From JBBDYG01 sp040901765 (GTDB lineage: Bacteria > Planctomycetota > Planctomycetia > Pirellulales > Lacipirellulaceae): 64,000 bases of DNA. Of the stretch, positions 43,051 through 52,555 are shown in pieces. The notes below the pieces were generated by a model. The model worked only from the letters and a program-made list of their open reading frames with translations. It did no database searches and was not told where the DNA came from. A program made the translations under genes and the position numbers. How positions within the stretch are numbered: position 1 is the first letter of the stretch; each line of letters starts with the position of its first letter. The DNA is taken from contig JBBDYG010000040.1 in the NCBI GenBank assembly GCA_040901765.1, forward strand, positions 62,001-126,000, in the 5' to 3' direction.

Positions 43051-45669
43051 CTAACGCGCAACCCGATCACTCAGAATTGACACAGAACATGCAAAGTGCA
43101 TACACATAATGTGATTGCTGCGCGCAAACCGGTCTATCAGAATTCTTTGCAAAATCTTCAGGTTTCCGTTGACCGAGTGCCCCAGGTTGTAACGCCGGCA
43201 GGCGAGGCCCGCGAGGCCGACCAACAGCAAGGCCACCGTAGCTGGCTCGAGCACGGTGCTTTCCGCCGACCCATTACCGCTCCCCGCCGTTCTGCCAAAG
43301 TTGGCTTTCCACTGGTTGTATTGTTCCACGCCGATGGCGCCGCCAAGCGGATCGTTGGGCAGCGGAGCGCCGGCGCCCGTACGATCTCGCCAGACAACGT
43401 AATCGGCGGCATTCACGGTGCCGTCGTTGTTATAGTCGCCGGGGATGGTCGCCAACGCCGCCACCGCCAGCAAGACGTACGGACTGATGGCCGGGATGCT
43501 AAACCGGGTATACCCAGGCTCGATGTTGAGCGTCCCAGTGAGCATTTGCTCGACCGTACCCGCGACGTTGGGCAGCAGTAGCTGAGCTGTGATGGGCGTG
43601 TCCATCGGCCAGCCGAAGAGCGTGTTGTGCAGGTCGATGGAGAAGCCCGAGGTCGTGTCGTTCCAGTCCACCAGATGCACCACCGCGTCATTGCCACCTG
43701 GTGCGGCGCGAACCGTGGCGAGAAAATTGCTATTTGGCTCGCCGACCAACTGGATCGGCTCCGTGGACAGCCCCGCGGCAAATTGCGGCGACAATCCCGA
43801 TCCCACGGCAAACACTTGTTCGTGGTCCTGGAACAACTCCTGATTCTCGCCGACCAACTGCGTGAGATCGCCGAACTGGGCGAACGTGGCAAAGTACCTT
43901 GGGTCTTCTCGGCGCCACACGTCCCAGGGGATCAAGGCGACCGATCCGCTGGCATAGGCCGCGGCGAACAACTGTCGCGAGACGCGCAAGTATTGCGCGT
44001 CAGTCGTAATCGTGCCATAACTGACACTGTCGTTGGGCGGACTAAAGACCTGTCTGGTGCCCTGGGCTTCGGCCCCTTTGACCTTGTTGTAGACGCCTTG
44101 CGGACCGTTGGTGATCAGTTGGCCAAACCGTTCACTCGTCTCGCCAATCCAAAAGTCAACTTCGTCGTAATTGTAGGGAATGCCAGTTTGAACATTGACA
44201 GACGTGTTGTTGACTGAAAACGGCACATAATGGCCGGCGTAGTTGTTGATCTCCGTCTTGATATACGTGTAGAACTCTTGCAACTGCTCTTTGTGAAAAT
44301 TCAAAAACGCAGCGCGGACCGGCGTCGAATCGTTCCCTCCCTGATTATTGTTGACCCAATTACGGTAATCAAAGCCCGTCAGGTTCGAGGGCAGGCCGTG
44401 CTGCCCGGCGAAGCCATGACTACTGAGATACGCGGCGAATTTGGGGATGGTCTCATCGCCGTACCCACCTTGGAAGTTCACCGCTTGGTCATAGGTCAAT
44501 CCCGGATCGTCAATTTGAAATGTACGAGCGCCATTGTCGAGCTGAAACTTCAGGTGCGACAGTATAATGTCGCGAAACGTCTGGCCCGTGACATCGCCTC
44601 GCGGCTGAGAAGTACCTCCGTTCAACGATCCGTCCAAATTCCTGTCGCGGCCCAACAAACTAGCGAAGGTAAAGGGCGTGTCGCGGCTTTGGGCGCTGAA
44701 ATAACCGCCGTAAGTCATACCCGACGACTGGATGGATTTGACGTAATTGTAATTGCCTGAACCGGAGCCAGTCCCTGGGGTCGCCCAGACCAGGTGTGTC
44801 GGTTGGAACTCGGCAATCGCGCGGTACGTGTCATGCGGATCGGTGGTGGTGCTGGTGGGATGAGTCCAGCGGCTGGAGAAGACCACATCTTCGTATTTGG
44901 GAGCGCCGGGGACGGGCGCGCGGGCCACCGCGTATTGGGAGAGATGCCCCGCCGGAGGAACAGGCGTTGGATCCGGTGCGGCCGCGGCGGTCGAACCTTC
45001 CAAGACCAGGTTGTCGAGTTGAGACAACCCCGAAGCGGTTTCGCCGTACAGGTAGAGGCGGAACGTCGTGGGCGTGCGAACGTTTTGCAAGAAGCTGCGG
45101 CCGCTCAAATCGATTTGAGCGGTTTCCCAGCTGCCGACCGACGCCAGCGTGCCGCCACCGAGCTTGGTAGTAAAGTTATTTCCTTTGGCGGCCGGTGCTT
45201 CATCGGCGTAGAGCGCGTAGCTGCCGATGGAGGTCGCATCGTTGCGCCTCAGATCGAACCTTAGCGACTGCAAACCCAATTGCTGCCCCGCGTTCGGCGC
45301 CACGTTGAACACGATGAAATCCGTGGCCCCTATTGTTGGTGGATGGCTGGTCGGACCGATTTCTCCCACAGCCGTCCACGCAGTTCCCGATAAACTTAGG
45401 GAAGTGGCAGGATTTCCATTTGTCGAGGATATGTATTTCCTCGGGGAGGCGACGTCGGTCGCCGTCGAATTCGGATCGATGTCCGCCGACGATTGATCGA
45501 AGATTTGATCGGGGTTGGTACTGGTTGGAACTATGGTAGTGAATGAATAGTCGGCGAGCACGGCAGCCGTGACGCATTCACCCGTCGACAGGGCCACCGT
45601 CGCGGCGGCCACGATCGTGGCCAGCCAGCGGCGGGATCCGAGCGATACAGATAGAAGGATCAACTTCAT
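43051..45669 (-). CDS. Large secreted dockerin-like protein with displaced PEP-CTERM-like signal
   Basis: The 872-residue protein starts at ATG 45669 with a signal peptide. An N-terminal beta-rich domain is followed by a glycosidase-like central part (about residues 260-700) with QLDNGARTFQIDDPGLTYDQ and YNYDEVDFWIGETSERFGQL, suggestive of a TIM-barrel fold. Then come PGDYNNDGTVNAADYVVWRD and WKANFG. The sorting signal is degenerate (VLEPATVALLLVGLAG, Leu for Pro) and is followed by 46 extra residues that read into a dispersed repeat (43112-43186). Exosortase processing is therefore doubtful. No catalytic residues can be assigned. Confidence 0.8.
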   Translation of the reverse strand: MKLILLSVSLGSRRWLATIVAAATVALSTGECVTAAVLADYSFTTIVPTSTNPDQIFDQSSADIDPNSTATDVASPRKYISSTNGNPATSLSLSGTAWTAVGEIGPTSHPPTIGATDFIVFNVAPNAGQQLGLQSLRFDLRRNDATSIGSYALYADEAPAAKGNNFTTKLGGGTLASVGSWETAQIDLSGRSFLQNVRTPTTFRLYLYGETASGLSQLDNLVLEGSTAAAAPDPTPVPPAGHLSQYAVARAPVPGAPKYEDVVFSSRWTHPTSTTTDPHDTYRAIAEFQPTHLVWATPGTGSGSGNYNYVKSIQSSGMTYGGYFSAQSRDTPFTFASLLGRDRNLDGSLNGGTSQPRGDVTGQTFRDIILSHLKFQLDNGARTFQIDDPGLTYDQAVNFQGGYGDETIPKFAAYLSSHGFAGQHGLPSNLTGFDYRNWVNNNQGGNDSTPVRAAFLNFHKEQLQEFYTYIKTEINNYAGHYVPFSVNNTSVNVQTGIPYNYDEVDFWIGETSERFGQLITNGPQGVYNKVKGAEAQGTRQVFSPPNDSVSYGTITTDAQYLRVSRQLFAAAYASGSVALIPWDVWRREDPRYFATFAQFGDLTQLVGENQELFQDHEQVFAVGSGLSPQFAAGLSTEPIQLVGEPNSNFLATVRAAPGGNDAVVHLVDWNDTTSGFSIDLHNTLFGWPMDTPITAQLLLPNVAGTVEQMLTGTLNIEPGYTRFSIPAISPYVLLAVAALATIPGDYNNDGTVNAADYVVWRDRTGAGAPLPNDPLGGAIGVEQYNQWKANFGRTAGSGNGSAESTVLEPATVALLLVGLAGLACRRYNLGHSVNGNLKILQRILIDRFARSNHIMCMHFACSVSILSDRVAR
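43112..43186. repeat. Dispersed repeat C, copy 1
   Basis: About 70 bases resemble 48903-48975: both run from TGATTGC.GC.CGCAAACC through CAGAATT..TTG.AAAAT.TTCAGGTTT to TTGAC. Copy 1 lies in the coding tail of the gene at 43051-45669. It is translated on the minus strand as a motif related to VNxNLKIxQxILxDRFARxNH. Confidence 0.7.
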
Positions 45670-45761
45670 CCGGGCCTTTCGCTTGCGTCTCTCCACCCGG
45701 TCGACGCCTGCCAGCCGATTTAGCACTACAGCGATATGTTGTTTTTCACAGCGCTGTCGTA

Positions 45762-47699
45762 TTAGGAATGGCGGTCTCCCCGCCCTTTTCGACCGAACCG
45801 GGCCAATGCCAGCAGACCGCCAAGTAGCATTAGTACTATCGAGGTTGGCTCGGGCACGCCAACCGACAGTCCGCTTCCGGCTGCTTGGACGTCTCCGCGC
45901 AGTCGCACGTTGTCGACGCGAGCCTGAGATCCTGGAAACACTTCACCCGCAGTGTTACCAAAGTTGGCTTTCCAAAAATCGTAATCGGACTGGTCAACGA
46001 CGTCCGGCGTGGGGTCATTCGGCAGGATGTTGCTGCTTCCGACGTTATCCCGCCAGGCAGCGTAATCGGCGGCGTCGATTCTCTCGTTCTGGTTATAGTC
46101 GCCGGGAAGAGGTCGCGTCCCGTCGTGCCAGAGGTAGATACGAATCTCGGTTGCCTGCGTGAACGGAGCTTCCGAAGTCAAGTCGACGGTTAATGTATCA
46201 AAATAGGTATCGACGGGATCGGTGGCGCCCAGCGGTCCATCGATGGACACCTGCCCCCCCACTTTCGTAAATCCACTACCGTCGTTGATCCAGACGCCAA
46301 AGCTATCGACCGCGTTCTTGAGAGTCTGAAGTTCCGCGGGAGCTACCCCGTCAGATCGCGCCAAAGTGAAGGCGAGCTCGGACGGATCGATTTCCATACC
46401 GGCATCGGGTGACACGGTAAACGTCAGAAAGTTCGCGCCGGAATTGGCAGGCGTCTGCTCCGTCGTCACGTGCCAATTGTTAGCTTCCGAGGCGAGAAAG
46501 AGTGAGGTTGCGGCAATGCCGATCGCGCTGGAACCAATGCCGGTTGGTAAGGTCACGCCATCCGGATTAGGCCCCGCTTGGGTTCCGAAATTCGAGGCGG
46601 TGATGCCGCCGGCCACGACTTCTGGAACGAGAATGCTGATGTCCGGATCGCTGGTTCCGCCCTCTTTCCAAAACTGATAGCGGACCACTTGTGGGGCAGC
46701 CCGCGGTGTGGCACCCGCAATGGGTGGGGCCTGCTGCAACAGAGTGGTCGCCGTGGTGATTTCCCCGGCGGTCGGCGCTGGACCGCCCAACCATTTATTG
46801 GCCAAGAAAGCGTTGATCGCATCTCGCTCCGGAACGGTCAACTTCGTGTTGAAAATTGCGATCTCGCTAATCGCCCCGTTATAAGGCCCCGAGGTGCCTA
46901 CGATCTCTCCGCCCCGATCGCCGATGCTGATCTCACCGCCGGATACGAGAACCGTGTTTCTGCCAGCGGCGGGAACGGTAGTTTGGGAAGTTAAGGTGTT
47001 CGTCCCACCCGAGCTAACGACCGTATCGAAGATCACATCCGTTGGATCACCAACAATGGAACGGATTGCCGCCCCGGTGACCGTGCCCGGAGAATTGGCC
47101 GTGACAGCGGCACTTCCAGTTCCTCGGATGGTGTCTCTCCACCTGCCCGCGGCGGTTACGTTAACAGACCATCCCGCCTGGCGGAAATCCAGATCTTGGG
47201 CAAATGCGTGCTGGGTACCAGATCCTCCAAAGTGGTTGGCGACGAAAAAGATCGAATAGTTGTCGCTGTAGATCAGGTTGTCCAACGCCGCATGCAGCCG
47301 CTGTCCCTGGCCAAGAACAATGCCGCCCGATTCGTAATCGAAATTAACGGTCGGCAGGCCCGCGCCAAGGCCGTCCGGATTATAGGTGGGGCGGAAAAGG
47401 TTGTCGGCGCTTGGCATGGGTACGAAATCTGGATGAAAGGCCGAGTTGGAGGTAGCTCCAAATGATTGGCCCCACGCGTCGACGAATTTTAGGCCGGTTG
47501 CCCGGGGATCGGTGAAATCAAATCCACCGATGCTAAACATGCCATCTGTCTCATCGGCGGACAGAGTGAGGCTACTGGTGTCCATCGCATCCAAACGGAG
47601 GACCAATTCGGCGTGCGCGTGATCCCGCGACACGAGCGCCACGAGTAACGCCCCAGTCAGAGCAAAACAGCCAGCCGTGATAGTTCTTAGTCTTGACAC
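45762..47699 (-). CDS. PEP-CTERM protein with LamG/ConA-like and dockerin-like domains
   Basis: The 645-residue protein starts at GTG 47699 with GGAAAGGAAG upstream. After a signal peptide it has a LamG/ConA-like domain (YSIFFVANHFGGSGTQHAFAQ...GAISEIAIFNTKLTVPERDAINAFLANKW). A second beta domain follows, then PGDYNQNERIDAADYAAWRDN, SDYDFWKANFG, and the end VPEPTSIVLMLLGGLLALARFGRK. The protein is expected at the cell surface. Its neighbours on both sides have the same architecture, so the group probably arose by duplication and divergence. Confidence 0.88.
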   Translation of the reverse strand: MSRLRTITAGCFALTGALLVALVSRDHAHAELVLRLDAMDTSSLTLSADETDGMFSIGGFDFTDPRATGLKFVDAWGQSFGATSNSAFHPDFVPMPSADNLFRPTYNPDGLGAGLPTVNFDYESGGIVLGQGQRLHAALDNLIYSDNYSIFFVANHFGGSGTQHAFAQDLDFRQAGWSVNVTAAGRWRDTIRGTGSAAVTANSPGTVTGAAIRSIVGDPTDVIFDTVVSSGGTNTLTSQTTVPAAGRNTVLVSGGEISIGDRGGEIVGTSGPYNGAISEIAIFNTKLTVPERDAINAFLANKWLGGPAPTAGEITTATTLLQQAPPIAGATPRAAPQVVRYQFWKEGGTSDPDISILVPEVVAGGITASNFGTQAGPNPDGVTLPTGIGSSAIGIAATSLFLASEANNWHVTTEQTPANSGANFLTFTVSPDAGMEIDPSELAFTLARSDGVAPAELQTLKNAVDSFGVWINDGSGFTKVGGQVSIDGPLGATDPVDTYFDTLTVDLTSEAPFTQATEIRIYLWHDGTRPLPGDYNQNERIDAADYAAWRDNVGSSNILPNDPTPDVVDQSDYDFWKANFGNTAGEVFPGSQARVDNVRLRGDVQAAGSGLSVGVPEPTSIVLMLLGGLLALARFGRKGRGDRHS

Positions 47700-47827
47700 G
47701 AAAACTTCCTTTCCAATCTTTAGATCTTGTTAGGTCTCTTCAGCCCGCCCCAAACATTCGAGATTTCAAGCATCGGCCCGTCCCGCTGCCCCACCGGGAC
47801 GGGCCTTGTACCAACCGACGATCTCGT

Positions 47828-48772
47828 TCAGTTTTCCCTCCGCCGCCGTGCTACACCGAGCAAGCCAACACCGCCAAGCAGGGCGATGAACATGCTCGAT
47901 GGCTCGGGAACTAAGGCCATCGTCGCCATCGATTCCAGCTCTACAAAAGTCAATACGCTGGGGAAAAATCCAAACGCATCGAACGAAGCATCGGAAGGTC
48001 GATTACTCGTGGCCCCAAACGTTGCGTTACCCAACTGAAGCGACACGCCCGTCAAGTTGACGGAACTGTCGGCCACGCTCAGGGTATTGACGTGAAATTG
48101 CCGCAGGCCAAAGCCGACCTGACTTTCGGGCATGCCGTACTGCGTCACTCTTGCCAAAGTCGGTGAAAGGGCCTCGTACGTCATGGCAAAGAATACCCAT
48201 TCGGTTTGAGCGCTGCAGCATGTACCCGTACCACCAGTAGACGGCGGAGCATTGACCACCGTAAGCGGATCGCCATCCATGAGCCGAGCTGACGGACCAA
48301 ATGCCGGAGTCCCAAAGTTATTGCCATTCACAACGACACCTTGGCGACCGTTGGATTGGCCGATGGTCATGACCGTCGCTGAACCGACCATCCTCAATTG
48401 AACACGGGAATCGCCTGCGTTGCTGTTGGGGACGTCATTTTTGTACGCGTACTTGATCGTGAAATTGCCGAGCGACGAGGTGCCCAATTCGCCGGTCAGG
48501 TTTGCGTTGTTGATCAGGTAGTGTCCATCATAATTCGGGGCGGTATTACCGAAGCCTGGGGCCGCGGTGTTATTGAGTTGCATTGTCGGACTGCCCGGCG
48601 ATCCCGTGGGACTCAGGACCGCCCCACCGACCAGGCTGTCGCCCGCCGGCACACCGGAGTCAAAATTGCGAATCAGCGCCGCAGATGCGGGCGCCACCAG
48701 TAGCACCGATGCGGCAACAGCCGCTAAAGTTCCAGCAACAAGATGTCGGACAGCGAATCGAGACTGCATCAT
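47828..48772 (-). CDS. PEP-CTERM protein
   Basis: From ATG 48772 (GAGGGAC upstream) the 314-residue protein has a signal peptide (LVAGTLAAVAASVLLVAPASA) and a ConA-like body of about 240 residues (FTIKYAYKNDVPNSNAGDSRVQLRM...WVFFAMTYEAL). The C-terminal signal is VPEPSSMFIALLGGVGLLGVARRRR. It lacks a dockerin-like segment. It is the first gene of the PEP-CTERM run in transcription order. Function unknown. Confidence 0.87.
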   Translation of the reverse strand: MMQSRFAVRHLVAGTLAAVAASVLLVAPASAALIRNFDSGVPAGDSLVGGAVLSPTGSPGSPTMQLNNTAAPGFGNTAPNYDGHYLINNANLTGELGTSSLGNFTIKYAYKNDVPNSNAGDSRVQLRMVGSATVMTIGQSNGRQGVVVNGNNFGTPAFGPSARLMDGDPLTVVNAPPSTGGTGTCCSAQTEWVFFAMTYEALSPTLARVTQYGMPESQVGFGLRQFHVNTLSVADSSVNLTGVSLQLGNATFGATSNRPSDASFDAFGFFPSVLTFVELESMATMALVPEPSSMFIALLGGVGLLGVARRRREN

Positions 48773-49112
48773 TAGTCCCTCACGTTTGACTAGATTCCAC
48801 TCATCGTTTTGAATCCGACCACAACGAGCCGATTGCCGCCACAGTTCCTTGGGCGGAAAGAAAAGCCGCACTGGTCCCCTGCCTACGTGACCTACTCGTA
48901 TAAGATGATTGCGCCGCGCAAACCTGTCATTCAGAATTGCTTGGAAAATTTTCAGGTTTTGATTGACAGGCCGCCGCGGTACGCAAACCACACGGCTAGC
49001 CGCCGGGTGGCATTTGCGATATTCGCGCGTCACCACGCCGCGGTTTTAGTGGTGCGAATCGGTTCATCCCGTACGGCACCAGCCAGGCTCGGCGGAACCG
49101 ATCGCGGATGCT
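48773..49112. repeat. Intergenic region with dispersed repeat C, copy 2
   Basis: This 340-base gap holds the second copy of repeat C at 48903-48975 (compare 43112-43186). The rest has no protein-like frame, and no promoter can be named with confidence. Confidence 0.55.
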
Positions 49113-49565
49113 CTACTTGGATGTGGTCGCGAAATCGAACCTGTTGTCTCCGGCTTCGACCGTGCGTTTGAGTTCGGATTCCGCGTGGTATTTTGGCGGG
49201 AGCTTTTCCGGGTGGTTGGTGATCCGGCCCGTTGCCGGATCCTCATCCATCCAGCTCGTAATGATCATCACCTTGTGTTCGCCGAGGAGGGCTCCTCTTT
49301 CGCTGCCGACATACCTTAGTTCGTACGCGCCATCGGATCCCGTTCGGGCACGGGATACGCGCCCGAGACTCGGAGTAAACTGAACGGTGGCGCCTTCCAA
49401 AGGTTGACCATCGAGCGTCACGATGCCCGAGACGGTTCCTAGCTCGGGCAGATGACCCGAACCGCAACCGATCATCGACAAGGCCGCACACGCGAGCACC
49501 AGCGACACTCGAGGGGCAACCCGAGTTGCAACTGCGATCTGATTCGCCCAGGCACAAATCCACAT
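49113..49565 (-). CDS. Lipoprotein with carboxypeptidase regulatory-like domain
   Basis: The 150-residue protein has a lipobox ending LSMIGC (Cys34) and then the beta-sandwich pattern GTVSGIVTLDGQPLEGATVQFTP...GSDGAYELRYVGSERGALLGEHKVMI typical of transthyretin/carboxypeptidase-regulatory-like domains. Such small lipoproteins are usually encoded directly after DUF1559 genes in planctomycetes, as here (55 bp downstream). A role in assembling or anchoring the DUF1559 prepilin-like protein is inference from this pairing. Confidence 0.87.
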   Translation of the reverse strand: MWICAWANQIAVATRVAPRVSLVLACAALSMIGCGSGHLPELGTVSGIVTLDGQPLEGATVQFTPSLGRVSRARTGSDGAYELRYVGSERGALLGEHKVMIITSWMDEDPATGRITNHPEKLPPKYHAESELKRTVEAGDNRFDFATTSK

Positions 49566-49620
49566 GAACTTCTACCGCGCGCCGAAAGGAACAACTCCGA
49601 ACACCGCTGCCTTCGCCGGC

Positions 49621-50886
49621 CTAAAAGTCCTCGGGCAGGACTTCGCCGTCGGCTCGGCTCGCCAACCGGCCGTAGGTAATCGTGTCGACGTTGTCAGAGA
49701 CGAAGCGGACGGAACCATCCGCCAAGGCGAAATGCGCTCCGCCCGGATGATTACTGCTGAAGCCATGTCTGGAGATGATTCGGCTGAACGAATCATTCAG
49801 CAAAGTCAAGTGGGCAGCCGCCGGGCTCACACCCGAACAGCGCAAAACGTTGTCAACTTGAATGGTCCCCGCATATCCCAATACTTGCTGTGCTCCGAAA
49901 AACGTGCTGTAGCCGAAGTTATTGCCAGTCAGGCCAAAGAGGTTGAAGCCTCCGGGGAAGTCGGCGTTGTTTGCCTGGCCCCCGGCACTGGGATCACCTG
50001 GTGTCCGGAGCCGCGTCGTGCGTTCGCCGATCATCAGAGTTTTTGATGTACCGTCCGTGATGTGCTTCACCGCTACGTCGCTGGCCCGATAGAAGATTCC
50101 GTCCCCCTCATTTTTTTTGCCTGGGCAAGGTCCGGCCCCGGCTTTTGGCCCCACGATTGTGCGTAAATAGCCCGTGGTCGTTAATCGACCATTGCCGAAC
50201 ACGCCACCGTAATTCGAGCGAACGGTGGCAATTCCGTTTATTCGATAGCTATCGATATTCACACCCGGCTCGTCGACGAGCAATCCACCATCATCGGACG
50301 GACACCGAAAGACAGGAACGGGGGACTGAAGGGCTTCCGCAACTCCTGGATCCGCGCTGTTCAAGACCCACTGCAGGCTCGTCATGATCGGGGTCGGGGG
50401 GGGCTCGCCAACCCGCGCCCGCTCGAACAAGCCAGACTCTTCGATGTACGGCAACGCAAAGGCGGCCCATGCCCAAGCGACCGTTCCATCGCCATTGCAG
50501 TCGAGACTCTGCGGACTCGCAGTCGTACACGAATGTTCGAAGCCCGGTGGAAAAGCGCCCTTGACATCATGATGGTTAAGCAGCGCAATCGCCACGTTAC
50601 GCATATTGCTCTGGCAACTGCTGCGGCGGGCAGCTTCCCGCGCAGCTTGCACGGCCGGTAATAACATCGCGACAAGGATGCCGATGATCGCGATCACGAC
50701 CAGTAATTCTACGAGTGTGAAACCATGTAGGGGCCGAAAGTAGTAGGCACACTCCGTGTGCCGTAACGGAATCGGTGAACCCCCAGCCGTTCGTTGGGAC
50801 CGCAACGGCACACGGAGCGTGCCCGCTGCATAGCTAAAACGGGCAAGAGCCGAGGACGCGGGCATTGATCGTATCGAAGGTTTCAC
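49621..50886 (-). CDS. DUF1559 prepilin-like protein with unusual long leader
   Basis: The protein has a prepilin-type cleavage site and helix (HG-FTLVELLVVIAIIGILVAMLLPAVQ) followed by the DUF1559 body and the C-terminal HPGGAHFALADGSVRFVSDNVD motif. The prepilin cut is at about 50722. GTG 50886, preceded by GGAAG, would give a 55-residue leader, far longer than usual, because a family-D palindrome (50743-50823) lies inside it. In-frame GTG and TTG codons within the palindrome are alternative starts. The protein is a pseudopilin-like surface component. Confidence 0.87.
   Translation of the reverse strand: MKPSIRSMPASSALARFSYAAGTLRVPLRSQRTAGGSPIPLRHTECAYYFRPLHGFTLVELLVVIAIIGILVAMLLPAVQAAREAARRSSCQSNMRNVAIALLNHHDVKGAFPPGFEHSCTTASPQSLDCNGDGTVAWAWAAFALPYIEESGLFERARVGEPPPTPIMTSLQWVLNSADPGVAEALQSPVPVFRCPSDDGGLLVDEPGVNIDSYRINGIATVRSNYGGVFGNGRLTTTGYLRTIVGPKAGAGPCPGKKNEGDGIFYRASDVAVKHITDGTSKTLMIGERTTRLRTPGDPSAGGQANNADFPGGFNLFGLTGNNFGYSTFFGAQQVLGYAGTIQVDNVLRCSGVSPAAAHLTLLNDSFSRIISRHGFSSNHPGGAHFALADGSVRFVSDNVDTITYGRLASRADGEVLPEDF
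50743..50823. repeat. REP-like palindrome, family D, within the DUF1559 leader
   Basis: GGCACACTCCGTGTGCC at 50746-50762 and CGGCACACGGAGCGTGCC at 50806-50823 form inverted arms with about 43 bases between. Each arm is also internally palindromic. The repeat lies in frame inside the coding leader of the DUF1559 gene. Confidence 0.82.
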
Positions 50887-51247
50887 GTCACTTCTTCCAT
50901 TCTGATTTACGGGAAGAAACATAATCGTCGCACAATGCGACGACCCGCCACGCGATTTCGTAGCGCGGCATCGACGGTGCCGTTGTCGTTCTGGCGCCCG
51001 TCGCTGTGGATGCCTGCCTACCGCAACCTGCCCGGCGAACGACCGCTGGCAAAGGTTTTGCCCCTTCACTTTCCCCAGAATAGCCGGTTAGCGCAATCCC
51101 GTCATTCAGGTTTTTTGCGCCTTCTATTCAGCAATGGGGCCGGCGATAGCTGATTCCTGGTGGGCAAAAACCTGAATGCCGTCGGCGGTTAGATCAGTTA
51201 AACTAAGCACTCCGCCGATCACTTCGGATTGCGGGAAGTGGGGTCGC
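50887..51247. repeat. Divergent promoter region with long inverted repeat
   Basis: The 360-base region separates the DUF1559 gene (leftward) and a Gfo/Idh/MocA gene (rightward). CATTCAGGTTTTTTGC at 51103-51118 pairs with GCAAAAACCTGAATG at 51164-51178, one unpaired T, around 45 bases. The element ends 70 bases before the rightward start codon and might be an operator or a terminator. No -10/-35 boxes can be assigned with confidence. Confidence 0.5.
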
Positions 51248-52543
51248 ATGAATCGAACAACCACCAGAAGAAGTTTTCTCCAAATGTCCGCCGTAGCGGC
51301 TGGTGTGGCTGTCGCGCCCCGCAGTTCGGCGCAGCCAGTTAATCCAGCGTCGCGGTCAGAGCGCCATCGGATCGGCTGTATTGGCATGCGTTATCAGGGC
51401 ACGGTCATTGCCGAAAAGGCCCGTGCGCACGGCGAGATTGTCGCCATCTGCGACGTGGACCAGCATATCCGCGAGCAAGCTCGGGCGAGTTTCGGTAGCA
51501 CTCCGGCAATCTACGAAGACTACCGCGAAATGCTCGCGCGGGACGACATCGACATCGTGACCATCGGCGCGCCCGATCACTGGCACGCGAAGATGTTGAT
51601 CGACGCCTGTCGGGCGGGTAAGGACGTGTACTGCGAGAAGCCACTGACGCTGACCGTGGATGAAGGCAAGCTCATTCGAGACGTGGTGCGACAAACCGCG
51701 CGCGTCGTGCAGGTCGGCTCGTGGCAACGGAGCGATCAGCAGTTTCGGTTGGCGGTGGAAATAGTCCGCCAAGGCCGCATCGGCAAACTCGAGCGAGTGG
51801 AAGTTGTCCTTGGTAAGAATCAGGTGGGCGGTCCTTTTCAGCCCACCCAGCCGCCCGCGAATCTGAACTGGAACCTGTGGCAAGGGCAAACGCCCGATGT
51901 GCCCTACATCCCGGAACGGTGCCACTACACGTTTCGCTGGTGGCAGGAATACTCCGGCGGCCAGATGACCGACTGGGGCGCCCATCACATCGACATCGCC
52001 CAATGGGGGATTGGCGAGTATCCCATCGAAATCGAAGGTACTGCGAAGTTCCCCAAAGTGGACAACGGCTACAACGTCGCTCTCGACTTTTCCGTGAATT
52101 ACCGCTACCCGAGCGGAGTCGTCATGACGGTGAGTGACACCGGCCGCAACGGAATTCTGTTCGTCGGCAGCGAGGGTCGTATTTTTGTGAATCGCGGCAC
52201 ACTGTCGGGTGCGCCCGTCGACGATCTGACTAAACGACCTTTGCCGCGAGAGAGTTTTACCCTCTACGATTCTGACAATCTCGATCGCCCGCTGCGTAGC
52301 GGCAAACTAGAAGCGATCATCAATCACATGGGCAACTTCTTTGACTGCGTCCATTCGCGACGCCAGCCGGTATCGGACGTGGAGAGCCAGCACCGCAGCG
52401 TTTCGACTTGTCACTTGGGGAATATCTCGAAGCGGCTCGGTCGGTCGCTGAAATGGAACCCCCAGGCCGAACAGTTCCCCGACGACGACGAAGCGAATGC
52501 GCTGTTGCGGCGCGACCAGCGGTCTGGATTCGAGGTCGCGTGA
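51248..52543 (+). CDS. Tat-exported Gfo/Idh/MocA family oxidoreductase
   Basis: The 431-residue protein has a Tat signal (TTRRSFLQMSAVAAG), a Rossmann fold (RIGCIGMRYQG, residues 41-51; AICDVD), the family EKP motif (E130-K131-P132) and a C-terminal alpha/beta domain with GGQMTDWGAHHIDIAQWGIG. These NAD(P)-dependent dehydrogenases act on sugars or inositols; Tat export implies a folded, cofactor-loaded enzyme acting outside the cytoplasm. It is followed 12 bp later by a sulfatase. A relic of the same family lies at 62224-62540. Confidence 0.92.
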   Translation: MNRTTTRRSFLQMSAVAAGVAVAPRSSAQPVNPASRSERHRIGCIGMRYQGTVIAEKARAHGEIVAICDVDQHIREQARASFGSTPAIYEDYREMLARDDIDIVTIGAPDHWHAKMLIDACRAGKDVYCEKPLTLTVDEGKLIRDVVRQTARVVQVGSWQRSDQQFRLAVEIVRQGRIGKLERVEVVLGKNQVGGPFQPTQPPANLNWNLWQGQTPDVPYIPERCHYTFRWWQEYSGGQMTDWGAHHIDIAQWGIGEYPIEIEGTAKFPKVDNGYNVALDFSVNYRYPSGVVMTVSDTGRNGILFVGSEGRIFVNRGTLSGAPVDDLTKRPLPRESFTLYDSDNLDRPLRSGKLEAIINHMGNFFDCVHSRRQPVSDVESQHRSVSTCHLGNISKRLGRSLKWNPQAEQFPDDDEANALLRRDQRSGFEVA

Positions 52544-52555
52544 ACGAAGCGAACG

